Shown: positions 26,601 through 33,915, counted from the stretch's first letter. The stretch: 64,000 bases of DNA from Candidatus Marispirochaeta associata (GCA_001749745.1 JWTM01000292.1:160745-224744), one strand, 5' to 3'. Numbers and translations: made by a program. The notes: generated by a model from the sequence alone, not told the origin.

Positions 26601-26637
26601 AAAAAAAGCGGCACCCCCGAATGATGAGGATACCGCT
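26601..26637 (-). terminator. probable terminator of the sulfur operon
   Basis: On the minus strand a stem AGCGG (26637-26633) with CCGCT (26611-26607) and partial inner pairing is followed by seven T. It begins about 20 bases after the double-rhodanese stop, and its T-run touches the ATG of the GT-C gene. Confidence 0.6.
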
Positions 26638-26656
26638 CAACCTAAGTTCTAGGCAA

Positions 26657-27571
26657 TTACTTTACGACGGGATAACCCTTATTGGTCCAGCCGATGGGCT
26701 TGTTGGCGCCCACGCCCATGCCGCCGTTCATAGAAACTGCGTCATAGCCTAGGAGCTGCAGCGCAGCGGTGGCCTGACCGGCAGTCTGACCGGAGTAGCA
26801 GTAGACGATGATCTTCTTGTCCGCCGGCAGAGATGCGAACATGTTGAACATATCGTTGCCGAAGGGGATATTGATCGCGCCCTCGATGTGGCCCTCGTTG
26901 TAGTCTTTCTCCTGACGGATAGAGAGGAAGAGCGCACTGTCGTCGCCGGCGTCGAGGATCTTCTTGGCGTTGTCCTCGCTGACCTTGAAGTTCTTCCAGG
27001 TGGTATCCTTAAGGGAGACCATCTCCTCGTAGTAGCTCTTGTAAGCGGAGAAGACAGCGGGATCGACATCGTAGGTTACCGAGGTGTCGAAGCTGTTGGC
27101 CGCGGTCTCGAGTACCGCATCCACGCCCTCAACCTTGGAGATTCCGAAGTTAAAACCCAGGTTGACCGAACGAGCCGGAACACCAGCGGCGTTCAGGAGC
27201 ATCACCGCCTGGCCGGCGGTCTGGCCGGAGTAGCAGTAGATGTAGACTTCGCCGCTCTGGGGTACATACTGAAGATTCTCAGTAAGAGCCGTTCCCCAAG
27301 GAACGTTGACCGCACCCTGAACATGGCCCTCCGCATAGGCATCGGGCTGGCGAATGTCGAGGATAGTCATGTCGGTACCGGCCTTAACCTTCTCTACAAA
27401 TTCAACCTGGCTGATCTTGTAGATATGGTCGGGCATGTTGGCGAAGTAGCCGGCAACGACGTCCTCAATACTGGTCTCGGAAACTGCAGCGGCAGCCTCT
27501 TCCTGACCGTTGGCGAAAGCGGCGGTGAACACGAAGAGCACCAGCAGCATGCTTAAAGCAATCTTTTTCAT
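26657..27571 (-). CDS. secreted double-rhodanese sulfurtransferase
   Basis: 304 residues with a cleavable signal (MKKIALSMLLVLFVFTAAFANG) and no lipobox. Two full rhodanese domains follow. Both carry the active-site loop CYSGQTAGQA, with the persulfide-forming Cys near 112 and 258, and both have the upstream DIRQ/SIRQ Asp/Arg stretch, although the second reads LFLSIRQEKDY rather than ILDIRQ. Active-site loops of six residues (CxxGxxR type) usually act on small sulfur donors such as thiosulfate; here the last Arg is replaced by Gly/Ala, so the donor may differ. It is the last gene of the sulfur operon and lies outside the cytoplasm, separate from the TusA proteins. Confidence 0.88.
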   Translation of the reverse strand: MKKIALSMLLVLFVFTAAFANGQEEAAAAVSETSIEDVVAGYFANMPDHIYKISQVEFVEKVKAGTDMTILDIRQPDAYAEGHVQGAVNVPWGTALTENLQYVPQSGEVYIYCYSGQTAGQAVMLLNAAGVPARSVNLGFNFGISKVEGVDAVLETAANSFDTSVTYDVDPAVFSAYKSYYEEMVSLKDTTWKNFKVSEDNAKKILDAGDDSALFLSIRQEKDYNEGHIEGAINIPFGNDMFNMFASLPADKKIIVYCYSGQTAGQATAALQLLGYDAVSMNGGMGVGANKPIGWTNKGYPVVK

Positions 27572-27600
27572 TAGATTCCCTCCAAAGAAATCGAATAATT

Positions 27601-27618
27601 CCGGGCCGTACGGCCCGG
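27601..27618. promoter_or_regulatory. 18-base GC-rich palindrome between the two sulfurtransferase genes
   Basis: CCGGGCCGTACGGCCCGG is perfectly self-complementary. On the transcribed (minus) strand no T-run follows, so it is more likely an mRNA-stabilising or partial-attenuation hairpin within the operon than a full terminator. Confidence 0.55.
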
Positions 27619-27631
27619 TTTTGAAACTGTT

Positions 27632-28537
27632 TTAGGAATTGTCCGCCGTATTCAGCTGAAATCCTGGAACCTCCGGTTTGTAGACCGGATTCATCGGATT
27701 GGCCGACCACTCGACCCAGGCCCCGTCGTAGAGCTTCAGATCCCGGTAGCCTGCGTTATAGAGCGCCAGGAAGGTCTGGGCGCCGCGGATCGAGGTCTTG
27801 CAGAACATGTAGACCGTGTCGTCGTAGTCGATCCCCTCTTCCAGGTAGCGGATCCGGATCTGTCGTACAGGACGATAGGTTTCGTCGGCAAAGTTATTGC
27901 CGGTGAAGTTGAGCAGCACGGAACCGGGGATGGTCCCCTCGTTGAACTCCTCCTGACTGCGGGTATCGACGATAACCGCCCCGGCGGGGGCCTCGTCGAC
28001 CATCATCTTGATCTCGTTTCGGTCGGCGATCATCTCGCTGCGAGGCGCGGCAGCGGAGAAACTGGCGCGGGAAACCGAAGGCGCGGCGGCAGTGACGGCG
28101 AAGCCTTCCGCTCTGAGAGCATTCAAGCCGCCGGAGACTACCTTGACCGCATCGTGGCCGAAGTACTTGAAGGTCCACCAGAGCCGGGCGGAATCCATGT
28201 TCTTGTTGGAATCATAGATGACCACCGTGGTGTCGTTCCCGATTCCCCGGGAGGAGAAGACCTCTTCAATCTGAGCGGCCGAACCGACAAGGTTGGGGAA
28301 GGGCTCGTTGACGACGATGTCGGCCCGGGAGATATTAACTGCGCCCTCGATATGCTCCTTGGCATACTTGACCGCGGTCTGTGCATCCACCAGAACCGCG
28401 CCGCCGTCGAGCAGCGCCTGGGCCTGGTCGGCTTCGATTATCTCAGTGCCGGTCTCGCCGGGTGCGGCGGGGCCGCATCCGACAAAGAGCACCAGGGCGC
28501 CGAGGGCAAGAATCAGTAGCGTGAGTGCCTTGCGCAT
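27632..28537 (-). CDS. sulfurtransferase lipoprotein (thiosulfate/3-mercaptopyruvate type)
   Basis: 301 residues with a lipoprotein signal (LLILALGALVLFVGCG). Tandem rhodanese domains in TST order: an inactive first domain (EHIEGAVNISRADIVVN, DSNKNMDSARLWW) and an active second one with FCKTSIRGA (Cys near 243). It ends in YDGAWVEWSANPMNPV, the conserved TST signature close to the active site. TST enzymes move sulfane sulfur from thiosulfate or mercaptopyruvate to cyanide or protein thiols. Anchored outside the cytoplasm, it may split or hand over imported sulfur compounds. It is about nine bases downstream of the flavoprotein gene and 60 bases before the double rhodanese. Confidence 0.9.
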   Translation of the reverse strand: MRKALTLLILALGALVLFVGCGPAAPGETGTEIIEADQAQALLDGGAVLVDAQTAVKYAKEHIEGAVNISRADIVVNEPFPNLVGSAAQIEEVFSSRGIGNDTTVVIYDSNKNMDSARLWWTFKYFGHDAVKVVSGGLNALRAEGFAVTAAAPSVSRASFSAAAPRSEMIADRNEIKMMVDEAPAGAVIVDTRSQEEFNEGTIPGSVLLNFTGNNFADETYRPVRQIRIRYLEEGIDYDDTVYMFCKTSIRGAQTFLALYNAGYRDLKLYDGAWVEWSANPMNPVYKPEVPGFQLNTADNS

Positions 28538-28546
28538 CGTATCCTC

Positions 28547-29788
28547 CTACTTTACCAACTCGGCGAGCTTATCGGAGACCTGCTGCTTGGCGCAGTCGTT
28601 GGATATCTCCACCACTTCACCGTTCTTGGTGTAGAAGATCGTCATCGGCTCGACATCGCAGGCCAGACGATCGCAGAGACGCTTGCCCTTATAGAGGTCG
28701 ATAACATTCAGCTTCACCTTGCTGTCGAAGGAGTCGGCTACTTCCTGCATATCGGGCAGCAGCTCGCGGCTGGGAGCGTCGATGGCGGAGTAGACGTAGA
28801 TCAGACCCACCTTCTCCTTCTGCATAATCTGCTCTTCGAACATGATAGACTCGGAGATATAGTGCTCCGCTCCGACGCCGGCTACCGCACCGTCGCCGAC
28901 TGCAGTGGCAACCTGCTTGAGATCCTTCTCCCGTACATCGCCGGCGGCGAAGACGCCGGGGATACCGGTCTCCATATTCTCGTTGGTAACCACGTAACCC
29001 TGCTTGGTCATCTGCAGGTCGGTCTCCTTGAAGATCTCGGTATTGGGAACGTAGCCGATAAACTCGAAGCAGGTGTCGACATCGTAGGGCTGGAGTTCAC
29101 CGGTCTTCAGGTTCTTCAAGACGACCTTGTCCAGATGATCCTCGCCCTCGAAGGAGTCGACCATGGTGTTCCAGGCGAACTCCATCTTCGGATTCGACAT
29201 GGCTTGATCCTTGGCGATTTCGTTACAGTCCATCTTGCCGGTATCGTGGATAACCGAGACGATGATCTTCTTTGCGAATTTAGAGAGGAACATCCCCTCT
29301 TCGATGGCTGCATCGCCCGAGCCGATGACCATGACGGTCTTGTCGGTATTGGCCGCGGCGTCGCAGGTGGCGCAGAAGGAGATCCCCTTGTCGAAGAGGT
29401 AATTATCCTCGTTCTTTGCACCGGTAATCCGGGGGCGTCCGCCGGAAGCGACAATTACCGCCCGGCACTCGAAGATATTCCGGAAGGTTTCAACCTCTTT
29501 CACGTCCCCTTCAAGCTTGACCTTCTTGACGTCGGTCAATTTGAACTTTACATCGAATTTCTTGGCCTGCTTATGGAAGAGCTCCATCAAGCCCAGACCG
29601 GTCGTTCCCTCGGGGAAACCGGGGAAGTTCTCGATCTCGTTGGTGTAGGTGGCGAGGCCGCCCACCAGAGATTTCTCAATTAGAAGGGTATTGAGCCGAG
29701 CTCGTCCGCAGTAGATTGCGGCGGTAAGGCCGGCGGCGCCGCCTCCGATAATGACAACATCATATTTTTCGCGTTTCTTCTCACGCAT
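28547..29788 (-). CDS. thioredoxin-reductase-like flavoprotein with degenerate thioredoxin-like tail
   Basis: 413 residues. FAD site VVIIGGGAAGLTAAIY at the N-terminus, redox pair FCATCDAA (near 138-141), NADPH site VMVIGSGDAAIEEG and the FAD-closing GVFAAGDVREK, all as in TrxB. The usual length is about 310-320; about 85 more residues (from KVGLIYVYSAIDAPS onward) look like a thioredoxin fold, but the active-site CxxC position reads AIDAPSR with no cysteine. Two cysteines, in RLCDRLACDVEP, sit elsewhere in the tail. It lies in the middle of the sulfur operon. It could reduce persulfide or TusA rather than ordinary thioredoxin (inference). AGGAGCAAT precedes ATG 29788. Confidence 0.88.
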   Translation of the reverse strand: MREKKREKYDVVIIGGGAAGLTAAIYCGRARLNTLLIEKSLVGGLATYTNEIENFPGFPEGTTGLGLMELFHKQAKKFDVKFKLTDVKKVKLEGDVKEVETFRNIFECRAVIVASGGRPRITGAKNEDNYLFDKGISFCATCDAAANTDKTVMVIGSGDAAIEEGMFLSKFAKKIIVSVIHDTGKMDCNEIAKDQAMSNPKMEFAWNTMVDSFEGEDHLDKVVLKNLKTGELQPYDVDTCFEFIGYVPNTEIFKETDLQMTKQGYVVTNENMETGIPGVFAAGDVREKDLKQVATAVGDGAVAGVGAEHYISESIMFEEQIMQKEKVGLIYVYSAIDAPSRELLPDMQEVADSFDSKVKLNVIDLYKGKRLCDRLACDVEPMTIFYTKNGEVVEISNDCAKQQVSDKLAELVK

Positions 29789-29818
29789 TCTATTGCTCCT
29801 TGTTTCCTGCTTCCCGGG

Positions 29819-30367
29819 CTACATGAAGTACTTGACCAGCAGCTTGCTGCCGACGATTGCCCCTAAGAAGATAAAGATCCCGAAGACCCAACCGGAGACC
29901 GACATGGTCGCGATTCCGGAGTAGAGGGCGCCGATGTTACAGCCGAAGGCGATTCGGGCGCCGTAGCCCATAAAGAGCCCGCCCAAAATAGCGGCCACAA
30001 CCTGCTTGCCGGTCTTGATCTTCTTGATCTTGAATCCGGAGGCGATCAGGCTCGAGAAGAGCGCCCCGGTGATGATCCCCAGGTTGCGCATCGTCCCCGG
30101 ATCCTGCAGGAATCCCCGATCCAGCACCGCCTGAGCCCCTTCGGAGCTGAAGTAGTACCATTTGTCCACCGAACCGCCGACAGCCTCGAAAATCCAGGCG
30201 CCCCAGTTGGCCAGAACACCGGAGACTCCCCAGGGATTGCCGGTAGTGGCTAAAGTGACGATCTGGAAGACCGAGAGCATCACCGCACCGGTTATATAGG
30301 GCCATGCTTCCTTCAGGCCCGCCTTGTAATAGTCGTTATTCTTGATCGAATCGAAGAATTTCTTCAT
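29819..30367 (-). CDS. YeeE/YedE family sulfur transporter, second half
   Basis: About 182 residues from ATG 30367 (MKKFFDSIKNND); the longer frame to 30424 overlaps the TusA gene and is less likely. Four or five membrane helices. The motif GARIAFGCNIGALYSGIATMSVSGWVF carries the conserved cysteine of the C-terminal half of YeeE/YedE proteins. Full-length thiosulfate transporters of this family (TsuA of Spirochaeta thermophila) are single chains of about 330 residues; here each half is its own gene, with the two TusA genes between them. Probable role: inner-membrane passage of thiosulfate or a related sulfur compound. Confidence 0.85.
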   Translation of the reverse strand: MKKFFDSIKNNDYYKAGLKEAWPYITGAVMLSVFQIVTLATTGNPWGVSGVLANWGAWIFEAVGGSVDKWYYFSSEGAQAVLDRGFLQDPGTMRNLGIITGALFSSLIASGFKIKKIKTGKQVVAAILGGLFMGYGARIAFGCNIGALYSGIATMSVSGWVFGIFIFLGAIVGSKLLVKYFM

Positions 30368-30393
30368 ATCCCAAACATCCCTATGCAGGAAGG

Positions 30394-30621
30394 CTATTTC
30401 GCCTTCTCGATTACAACTTCCCACTCGCCGTCGTCGACCTCTTCGATCTCGACGTTGTGTCCCGCCTCACGGGCCCACTCGGGTACGTTCTTCATTGCGC
30501 AGCTATGGTCGATCTGAACGATCAATACATCGCCGATCTCCAGTTCGTTCAGTTTATTCTGAGCCTTTACCAAGGGTACGGGGCAGGCCTCGCCCAAGCA
30601 ATCCAGTTCTACCTCTTTCAT
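30394..30621 (-). CDS. TusA family sulfurtransferase, copy 2
   Basis: 75 residues beginning MKEVELDCLGEACPVPLVKA. The CPxP motif with the sulfur-carrying cysteine is intact (ACPVPL, Cys near 13). TusA-fold proteins carry a persulfide on this Cys and hand it on in sulfur uptake, tRNA thiolation or oxidation. TusA partners (TsuB) stand next to TsuA-type thiosulfate transporters. AAGGAG precedes the double ATG (30624/30621). It is nearly identical to the preceding gene; the main protein change is NELE against NEME. It directly follows copy 1 with eight bases between. Confidence 0.93.
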   Translation of the reverse strand: MKEVELDCLGEACPVPLVKAQNKLNELEIGDVLIVQIDHSCAMKNVPEWAREAGHNVEIEEVDDGEWEVVIEKAK

Positions 30622-30631
30622 CATCTGCTCC

Positions 30632-30859
30632 TTATTTCGCCTTCTCGATTACTACTTCCCACTCGCCGTCGTCGACCTCTTCGATCTCGACGTTGTGTCC
30701 CGCCTCACGGGCCCACTCGGGAACATTCTTCATCGCGCAGCTGTGGTCGATCTGGACGATAAGTACGTCGCCGATCTCCATTTCGTTCAGTTTATTCTGA
30801 GCCTTTACCAAGGGTACGGGGCACGCCTCGCCCAAGCAATCCAGTTCTACCTCTTTCAT
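30632..30859 (-). CDS. TusA family sulfurtransferase, copy 1
   Basis: 75 residues, MKEVELDCLGEACPVPLVKA at the start with CPxP intact, a second cysteine in IDHSCAMKNV and the acidic end EVDDGEWEVVIEKAK. It is 74 of 75 residues identical to the adjoining copy. Most of the dozen or so nucleotide differences are silent, so both copies are under selection to keep the same protein. Expected to pick up sulfane sulfur delivered by the YeeE/YedE halves on the cytoplasmic side and pass it to an unknown acceptor. Located between the first YeeE half and copy 2. Confidence 0.93.
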   Translation of the reverse strand: MKEVELDCLGEACPVPLVKAQNKLNEMEIGDVLIVQIDHSCAMKNVPEWAREAGHNVEIEEVDDGEWEVVIEKAK

Positions 30860-30891
30860 ATCTCTATCCTCCGATAATTAGTGTACGTTAT

Positions 30892-31593
30892 TTAGTGACC
30901 GCCGCCGGCAGCCTGCTTCCGCTTCTGAAATTTATCCGCCGCAATCCAGAGCAGCACGATAATCGCCAGCTGTACGACAATGGCGCCGAACCAGCCGAAG
31001 ACATCGGGCATGAAGATCGCCTTTCCCCGGACGATGAAGGTGAGTTTCCACCAGCCGAAGTGCCAGGCGCCCAAGAGGGAACCGGCGATAAAGAAGACCA
31101 GGGCCAGGATCTGCATCAGAAAGCCCTCGCCTACGCGCATGAAGGTACCCGAGGCGCATCCCCCGGCGATAACCATACCCACGCCGAAAATAAAGGCCCC
31201 GATTGCAGTGGCGGGACTTATGGGAACCACATAGCTCTGCCCGGGAATCGGGAGGCCTTTAACAAATGCACCGTATTTGATAGCCACAAAGCCGATCGAG
31301 GTGATCGCAAAGGCCAACAACACCGCTTTCGTCAGATTCGTTCCGCCGGTCAGGTAGGGATCCCGCATGGCGGCGGTAAAGCAGAACCGCGAACGCTGCA
31401 GGATATAGCCGAAGGCGTTTCCGATTATCCAAAAGAGTCCCAATGTGGCGGAGACCTGTCCTAAGACGACTCCTATCACCACAATCAACAACAATACGCC
31501 GATCCCATAAGGGATTTGATTCGGCTTCTTCTTCCGTGTTCGCGAACGGCTCGACCGTTTGATTCCGCTTGTTTCGGTCGTGGTATCACCCAT
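30892..31593 (-). CDS. YeeE/YedE family sulfur transporter, first half
   Basis: 233 residues from ATG 31593, chosen because GGAGG stands eight bases upstream; ATG 31608 has no ribosome site. A short basic N-terminal stretch (RSSRSRTRKKKPNQ) precedes about five membrane helices. Conserved motifs SRFCFTAAMRDPYLTGG and GGCASGTFMRVGEG each carry a cysteine typical of YeeE/YedE. Together with the cysteine in the second half, these correspond to the three functional cysteines reported for Spirochaeta thermophila TsuA (established for that protein; assignment here is inference). First gene of the sulfur operon. Confidence 0.88.
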   Translation of the reverse strand: MGDTTTETSGIKRSSRSRTRKKKPNQIPYGIGVLLLIVVIGVVLGQVSATLGLFWIIGNAFGYILQRSRFCFTAAMRDPYLTGGTNLTKAVLLAFAITSIGFVAIKYGAFVKGLPIPGQSYVVPISPATAIGAFIFGVGMVIAGGCASGTFMRVGEGFLMQILALVFFIAGSLLGAWHFGWWKLTFIVRGKAIFMPDVFGWFGAIVVQLAIIVLLWIAADKFQKRKQAAGGGH

Positions 31594-31632
31594 CGCATCA
31601 ACCTCCATTCAAGGTGTTTAAACTAATTATCA

Positions 31633-31648
31633 AGCACAATATTGTGCT
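31633..31648. promoter_or_regulatory. 16-base perfect palindrome upstream of the sulfur operon
   Basis: AGCACAATATTGTGCT is fully self-complementary and lies 40 bases upstream of the first start codon, directly next to a GATAAT -10-like box on the minus strand. Likely operator; regulator unknown. Confidence 0.65.
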
Positions 31649-31666
31649 AAGATTCACAATAAACAA

Positions 31667-31692
31667 TATAAGAATATCAATATTTTCTTATA
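31667..31692. promoter_or_regulatory. inverted repeat TATAAGAA-N10-TTCTTATA
   Basis: Eight-base perfect arms (31667-31674 and 31685-31692) in an AT-rich region upstream of the sulfur operon promoter. ArsR-type sulfur/persulfide sensors (BigR, SqrR) use AT-rich palindromes of this size (family knowledge); no such gene is in the window. Confidence 0.5.
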
Positions 31693-31886
31693 CGAATCAT
31701 AAAGGATGAAGTAGCCCCCGTCAAGTTTTTTTGCAGAAATTAGATAGTTTTTGTGTATATAAGTATCATTATATTTTCATATTGAAATTGTCGTATTTAT
31801 TCAGAGAAACAGTCCGGAATACCGATTGTGAAATAATCGTCGATAAATAGTAAATCCATGCTTGAAAGCCCGTCCGTCCTGGACTA

Positions 31887-31901
31887 AGCTTAGACTAAGC
31901 T
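31887..31901. promoter_or_regulatory. 15-base palindrome before the lipoprotein gene
   Basis: AGCTTAG-A-CTAAGCT is symmetrical about a single A; it can also be read as two direct copies of GACTAAGCT 11 bases apart (31882 and 31893). It overlaps the possible -10 box and ends ten bases before the GGAGG site. Confidence 0.5.
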
Positions 31902-31920
31902 AATTTCATTGGAGGAATCG

Positions 31921-32301
31921 ATGAAACATTTTAGATTAGGAACACTGGCCTTGGCCCTTATTCTGCTTGCAGCCTGTACTACCGCAAGCTTCCAGGGCAT
32001 GCAGATGACCAAGGATGTCCCCTCGTTCAACGTGGTCGGTGAATTTGAGAAGACTATTTCTCAACATTCGATCATCGGCGGCTGGTCCGGCGGAAGTCTG
32101 GTCAAGATGTCGGATAACGACGAGCGGATCTTCTCGATCATCACCGACGAGATCACCAAGAAAGGCGGCGATGCGGCTATCGACGTAACCATCGAATACG
32201 GCGCCGGTGTCGTCGATCTCTTGCTGAATGCTGTTACATTCAGCATTTACAATCCCGGCAAGATCAAGATCTCCGGAACCATCATCAAGTACACCAACTA
32301 G
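31921..32301 (+). CDS. small lipoprotein of unknown function
   Basis: 126 residues from ATG 31921, with GGAGG six bases before it. Lipoprotein signal LALALILLAACT (lipobox LAAC). The mature part contains SQHSIIGGWSGGSLVKMSDN and ends with alternating hydrophobic strands (VDLLLNAVTFSIYNPGKIKI), suggesting a small beta-rich, membrane-anchored domain. No family was recognised. It has its own terminator and an upstream palindrome, so it is a regulated single-gene unit. It is divergent from the sulfur operon, but no functional link can be shown. Confidence 0.75.
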   Translation: MKHFRLGTLALALILLAACTTASFQGMQMTKDVPSFNVVGEFEKTISQHSIIGGWSGGSLVKMSDNDERIFSIITDEITKKGGDAAIDVTIEYGAGVVDLLLNAVTFSIYNPGKIKISGTIIKYTN

Positions 32302-32325
32302 GTATACCTTGCTAGAGGTCCTAAG

Positions 32326-32349
32326 GCTCCCGGCGACGGGAGCTTTTTT
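32326..32349 (+). terminator. rho-independent terminator of the lipoprotein gene
   Basis: GCTCCCG (32326-32332), loop GCGA, CGGGAGC (32337-32343), then six T. It starts about 25 bases after the stop. Confidence 0.9.
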
Positions 32350-32401
32350 AATGCATCCCCGCCCTTGGCAGGCCTCGCCGTTTCACAGTACAACGGCAGA
32401 T

Positions 32402-32737
32402 ATGAGTGAAACCTTCGACGCCCGCCGGGCCCGCCAGAACGAGCTGGTTCTCGGCAAGGGCTCTAGAACCACCAAACGCTTCTTCAATCTCGACACTGCT
32501 GCCTACGACTCGGGCGCCCTTCCGGCCTCTACCAAGGAGCTGATGGGCCTAGTCGCTTCCCTGGTACTACGCTGCAACGACTGCATCACCTACCATGTGC
32601 TGCAGGCCAAACGGAGCGGCGTGAGCGAGGCGGAGTTTGTCGAAGCCTGCGATGTGGCCTTGATCGTCGGCGGCTCGATCGTCATACCCCACCTGCGCTC
32701 CGCTTACGAGGTCTGGCACGGGGAGGAGCAGGAGTGA
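32402..32737 (+). CDS. carboxymuconolactone decarboxylase / AhpD-like family protein
   Basis: 111 residues from ATG 32402; the longer frame from 32228 runs through the lipoprotein gene and its terminator, so it is rejected. The core LVASLVLRCNDCITYHVLQA holds CxxC plus His, the catalytic set of AhpD-type alkylhydroperoxidases and thiol-active CMD proteins. ELMGLVASL before it and EACDVALIVGGSIVIPHL after it are family-typical. Possible role: peroxide or disulfide chemistry; the natural substrate of most members is unknown. Overlaps the MFS gene by four bases, so they are co-translated. Confidence 0.85.
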   Translation: MSETFDARRARQNELVLGKGSRTTKRFFNLDTAAYDSGALPASTKELMGLVASLVLRCNDCITYHVLQAKRSGVSEAEFVEACDVALIVGGSIVIPHLRSAYEVWHGEEQE

Positions 32738-33915
32738 TCAAGGCGGATAAGCGCTTCCTGGTCTATCCGGCGGCCTTTCTGGTCAACGCCGGGATAACCA
32801 TGCTCAATTTCAGCTACATCTTCTTCCTGCGCCGCAGCTACGGCACCTCGCCGGCGCTGATCGGCTGGATGTCCGCCTTCTGGGCCGCCGCCTATCTTGC
32901 CGGCTGCATCGGCCTGGGCGGGGTCAGTCGCCGCCTCTCCTACCGGGGGGCATTGCCCCTAGCCACCATGACGATGGGGCTTTCCGCCCTGGCCATCTTC
33001 CTGATCCCCAGCGAGACCGCAGCCTTAGCGGGCTATATGCTCTTCGGATTGATTACCGCCCTCCATTGGCCGCCCCTGATGGGTTGGCTCTCCGAGGGGC
33101 TGGAAGGGGCCGAACTGAACCGTTGGGTAGGAGGGTTCAACCTTTCGTGGAGCACCGGGGCGGGCGCGGGCCCCTTTATAGCGGGTCTCCTGATCGAGCG
33201 CGGCATCTCCCTCGCCTTCTGGGCTATTACCGGCCTCTATCTCTTGGTATCGATCATCTACCTGACGGTCTTTCGGATCTCCTCCCGGCGGGCGCGCCGG
33301 GTTAACACCGAGATTATAGAGGAACCGCCGGTTATCGAGGACAAGAGTTCCCCCTTGCGCTTCGCCGGTTGGATAGGCGTCGCATCCTCTTATCTGCTCT
33401 TGGGGGCGGTGATGTTCATCTTCCCCATGTACGCCGAAGACGTCCTCGGATACACGGAGAGTTACACCGGCCTGCTCCTCTTCCTGCGGGGAGCGGTAAC
33501 CGTGGCGGGCTTCTATGCGGCGAGTCGCACCATCTTCTGGCATCACAATCCGCGGCAAATCCTGATAAGTCAGCTGCTTTTAGCCGGCACCGGTCTCTGG
33601 ATGGCTTTCGCCGCCGGTAGAAGCGCTTATCTACTGCTCTTCGCCCTCTACGGCCTGATATTTGCATTGCAGTACGCGACGAGCATCTTTCACGGCGTCT
33701 CCGGAGCCCTGGAACGGGAAAGGCGCATGGCGGTCCACGAAGGCGCTCTTACCTTCGGGGTTATGCTCGGCTCCGCCGGCGGGGGAATCCTATATCAGCA
33801 CTTCTCGTTTCAGGCGGTGCTGTTGATCATCTGCGCGACCATTGTAGTCGCCGGGGTACTGCAGTATCTGAGCTTCGTACTGGTAAACAGACAAAAAAAA
33901 GGAACCGCCGCCTGA
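32734..33915 (+). CDS. MFS transporter
   Basis: 393 residues starting at GTG 32734 (GTGA overlap with the preceding stop, GGAGCAGGA upstream). Twelve membrane segments in two halves with a basic/acidic cytoplasmic loop between helices 6 and 7 (RRARRVNTEIIEEPP). GWMSAFWAAAYLAGC and MGWLSEGLEG fit the first half of major facilitator exporters. Substrate unknown. The gene is coupled to an AhpD-like gene. Its 3' end overlaps the T-run side of the groEL terminator. Confidence 0.88.
   Translation: MIKADKRFLVYPAAFLVNAGITMLNFSYIFFLRRSYGTSPALIGWMSAFWAAAYLAGCIGLGGVSRRLSYRGALPLATMTMGLSALAIFLIPSETAALAGYMLFGLITALHWPPLMGWLSEGLEGAELNRWVGGFNLSWSTGAGAGPFIAGLLIERGISLAFWAITGLYLLVSIIYLTVFRISSRRARRVNTEIIEEPPVIEDKSSPLRFAGWIGVASSYLLLGAVMFIFPMYAEDVLGYTESYTGLLLFLRGAVTVAGFYAASRTIFWHHNPRQILISQLLLAGTGLWMAFAAGRSAYLLLFALYGLIFALQYATSIFHGVSGALERERRMAVHEGALTFGVMLGSAGGGILYQHFSFQAVLLIICATIVVAGVLQYLSFVLVNRQKKGTAA

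Larger units (their letters stand above)
30394..30859 (-). repeat. tandem duplication of the tusA gene
   Basis: Two head-to-tail units of about 235 bases (30394-30624 and 30632-30859) match almost base for base over the whole coding sequence. The 3' ends, read on the plus strand, both begin TTCGCCTTCTCGATTAC. Confidence 0.9.
31594..31920. other. 327-base AT-rich divergent regulatory region
   Basis: Lies between the sulfur operon and the lipoprotein gene. It is much richer in A and T than its surroundings. Besides the two inverted repeats and the 15-base palindrome listed separately, no open frame of note and no structured RNA was recognised. TTGAAA (31862-31867) with TAAGCT (31885-31890), 17 bases apart, is a possible promoter of the lipoprotein gene. 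Confidence 0.5.

Noticed and set aside
30342..30800. Open frame antisense to the TusA copies
   Set aside because: Repeats of the duplicated tusA DNA read backwards; no protein features.
32228..32401. Upstream extension of the AhpD-like gene
   Set aside because: It runs through the end of the lipoprotein gene and its terminator; ATG 32402 gives the normal family start.
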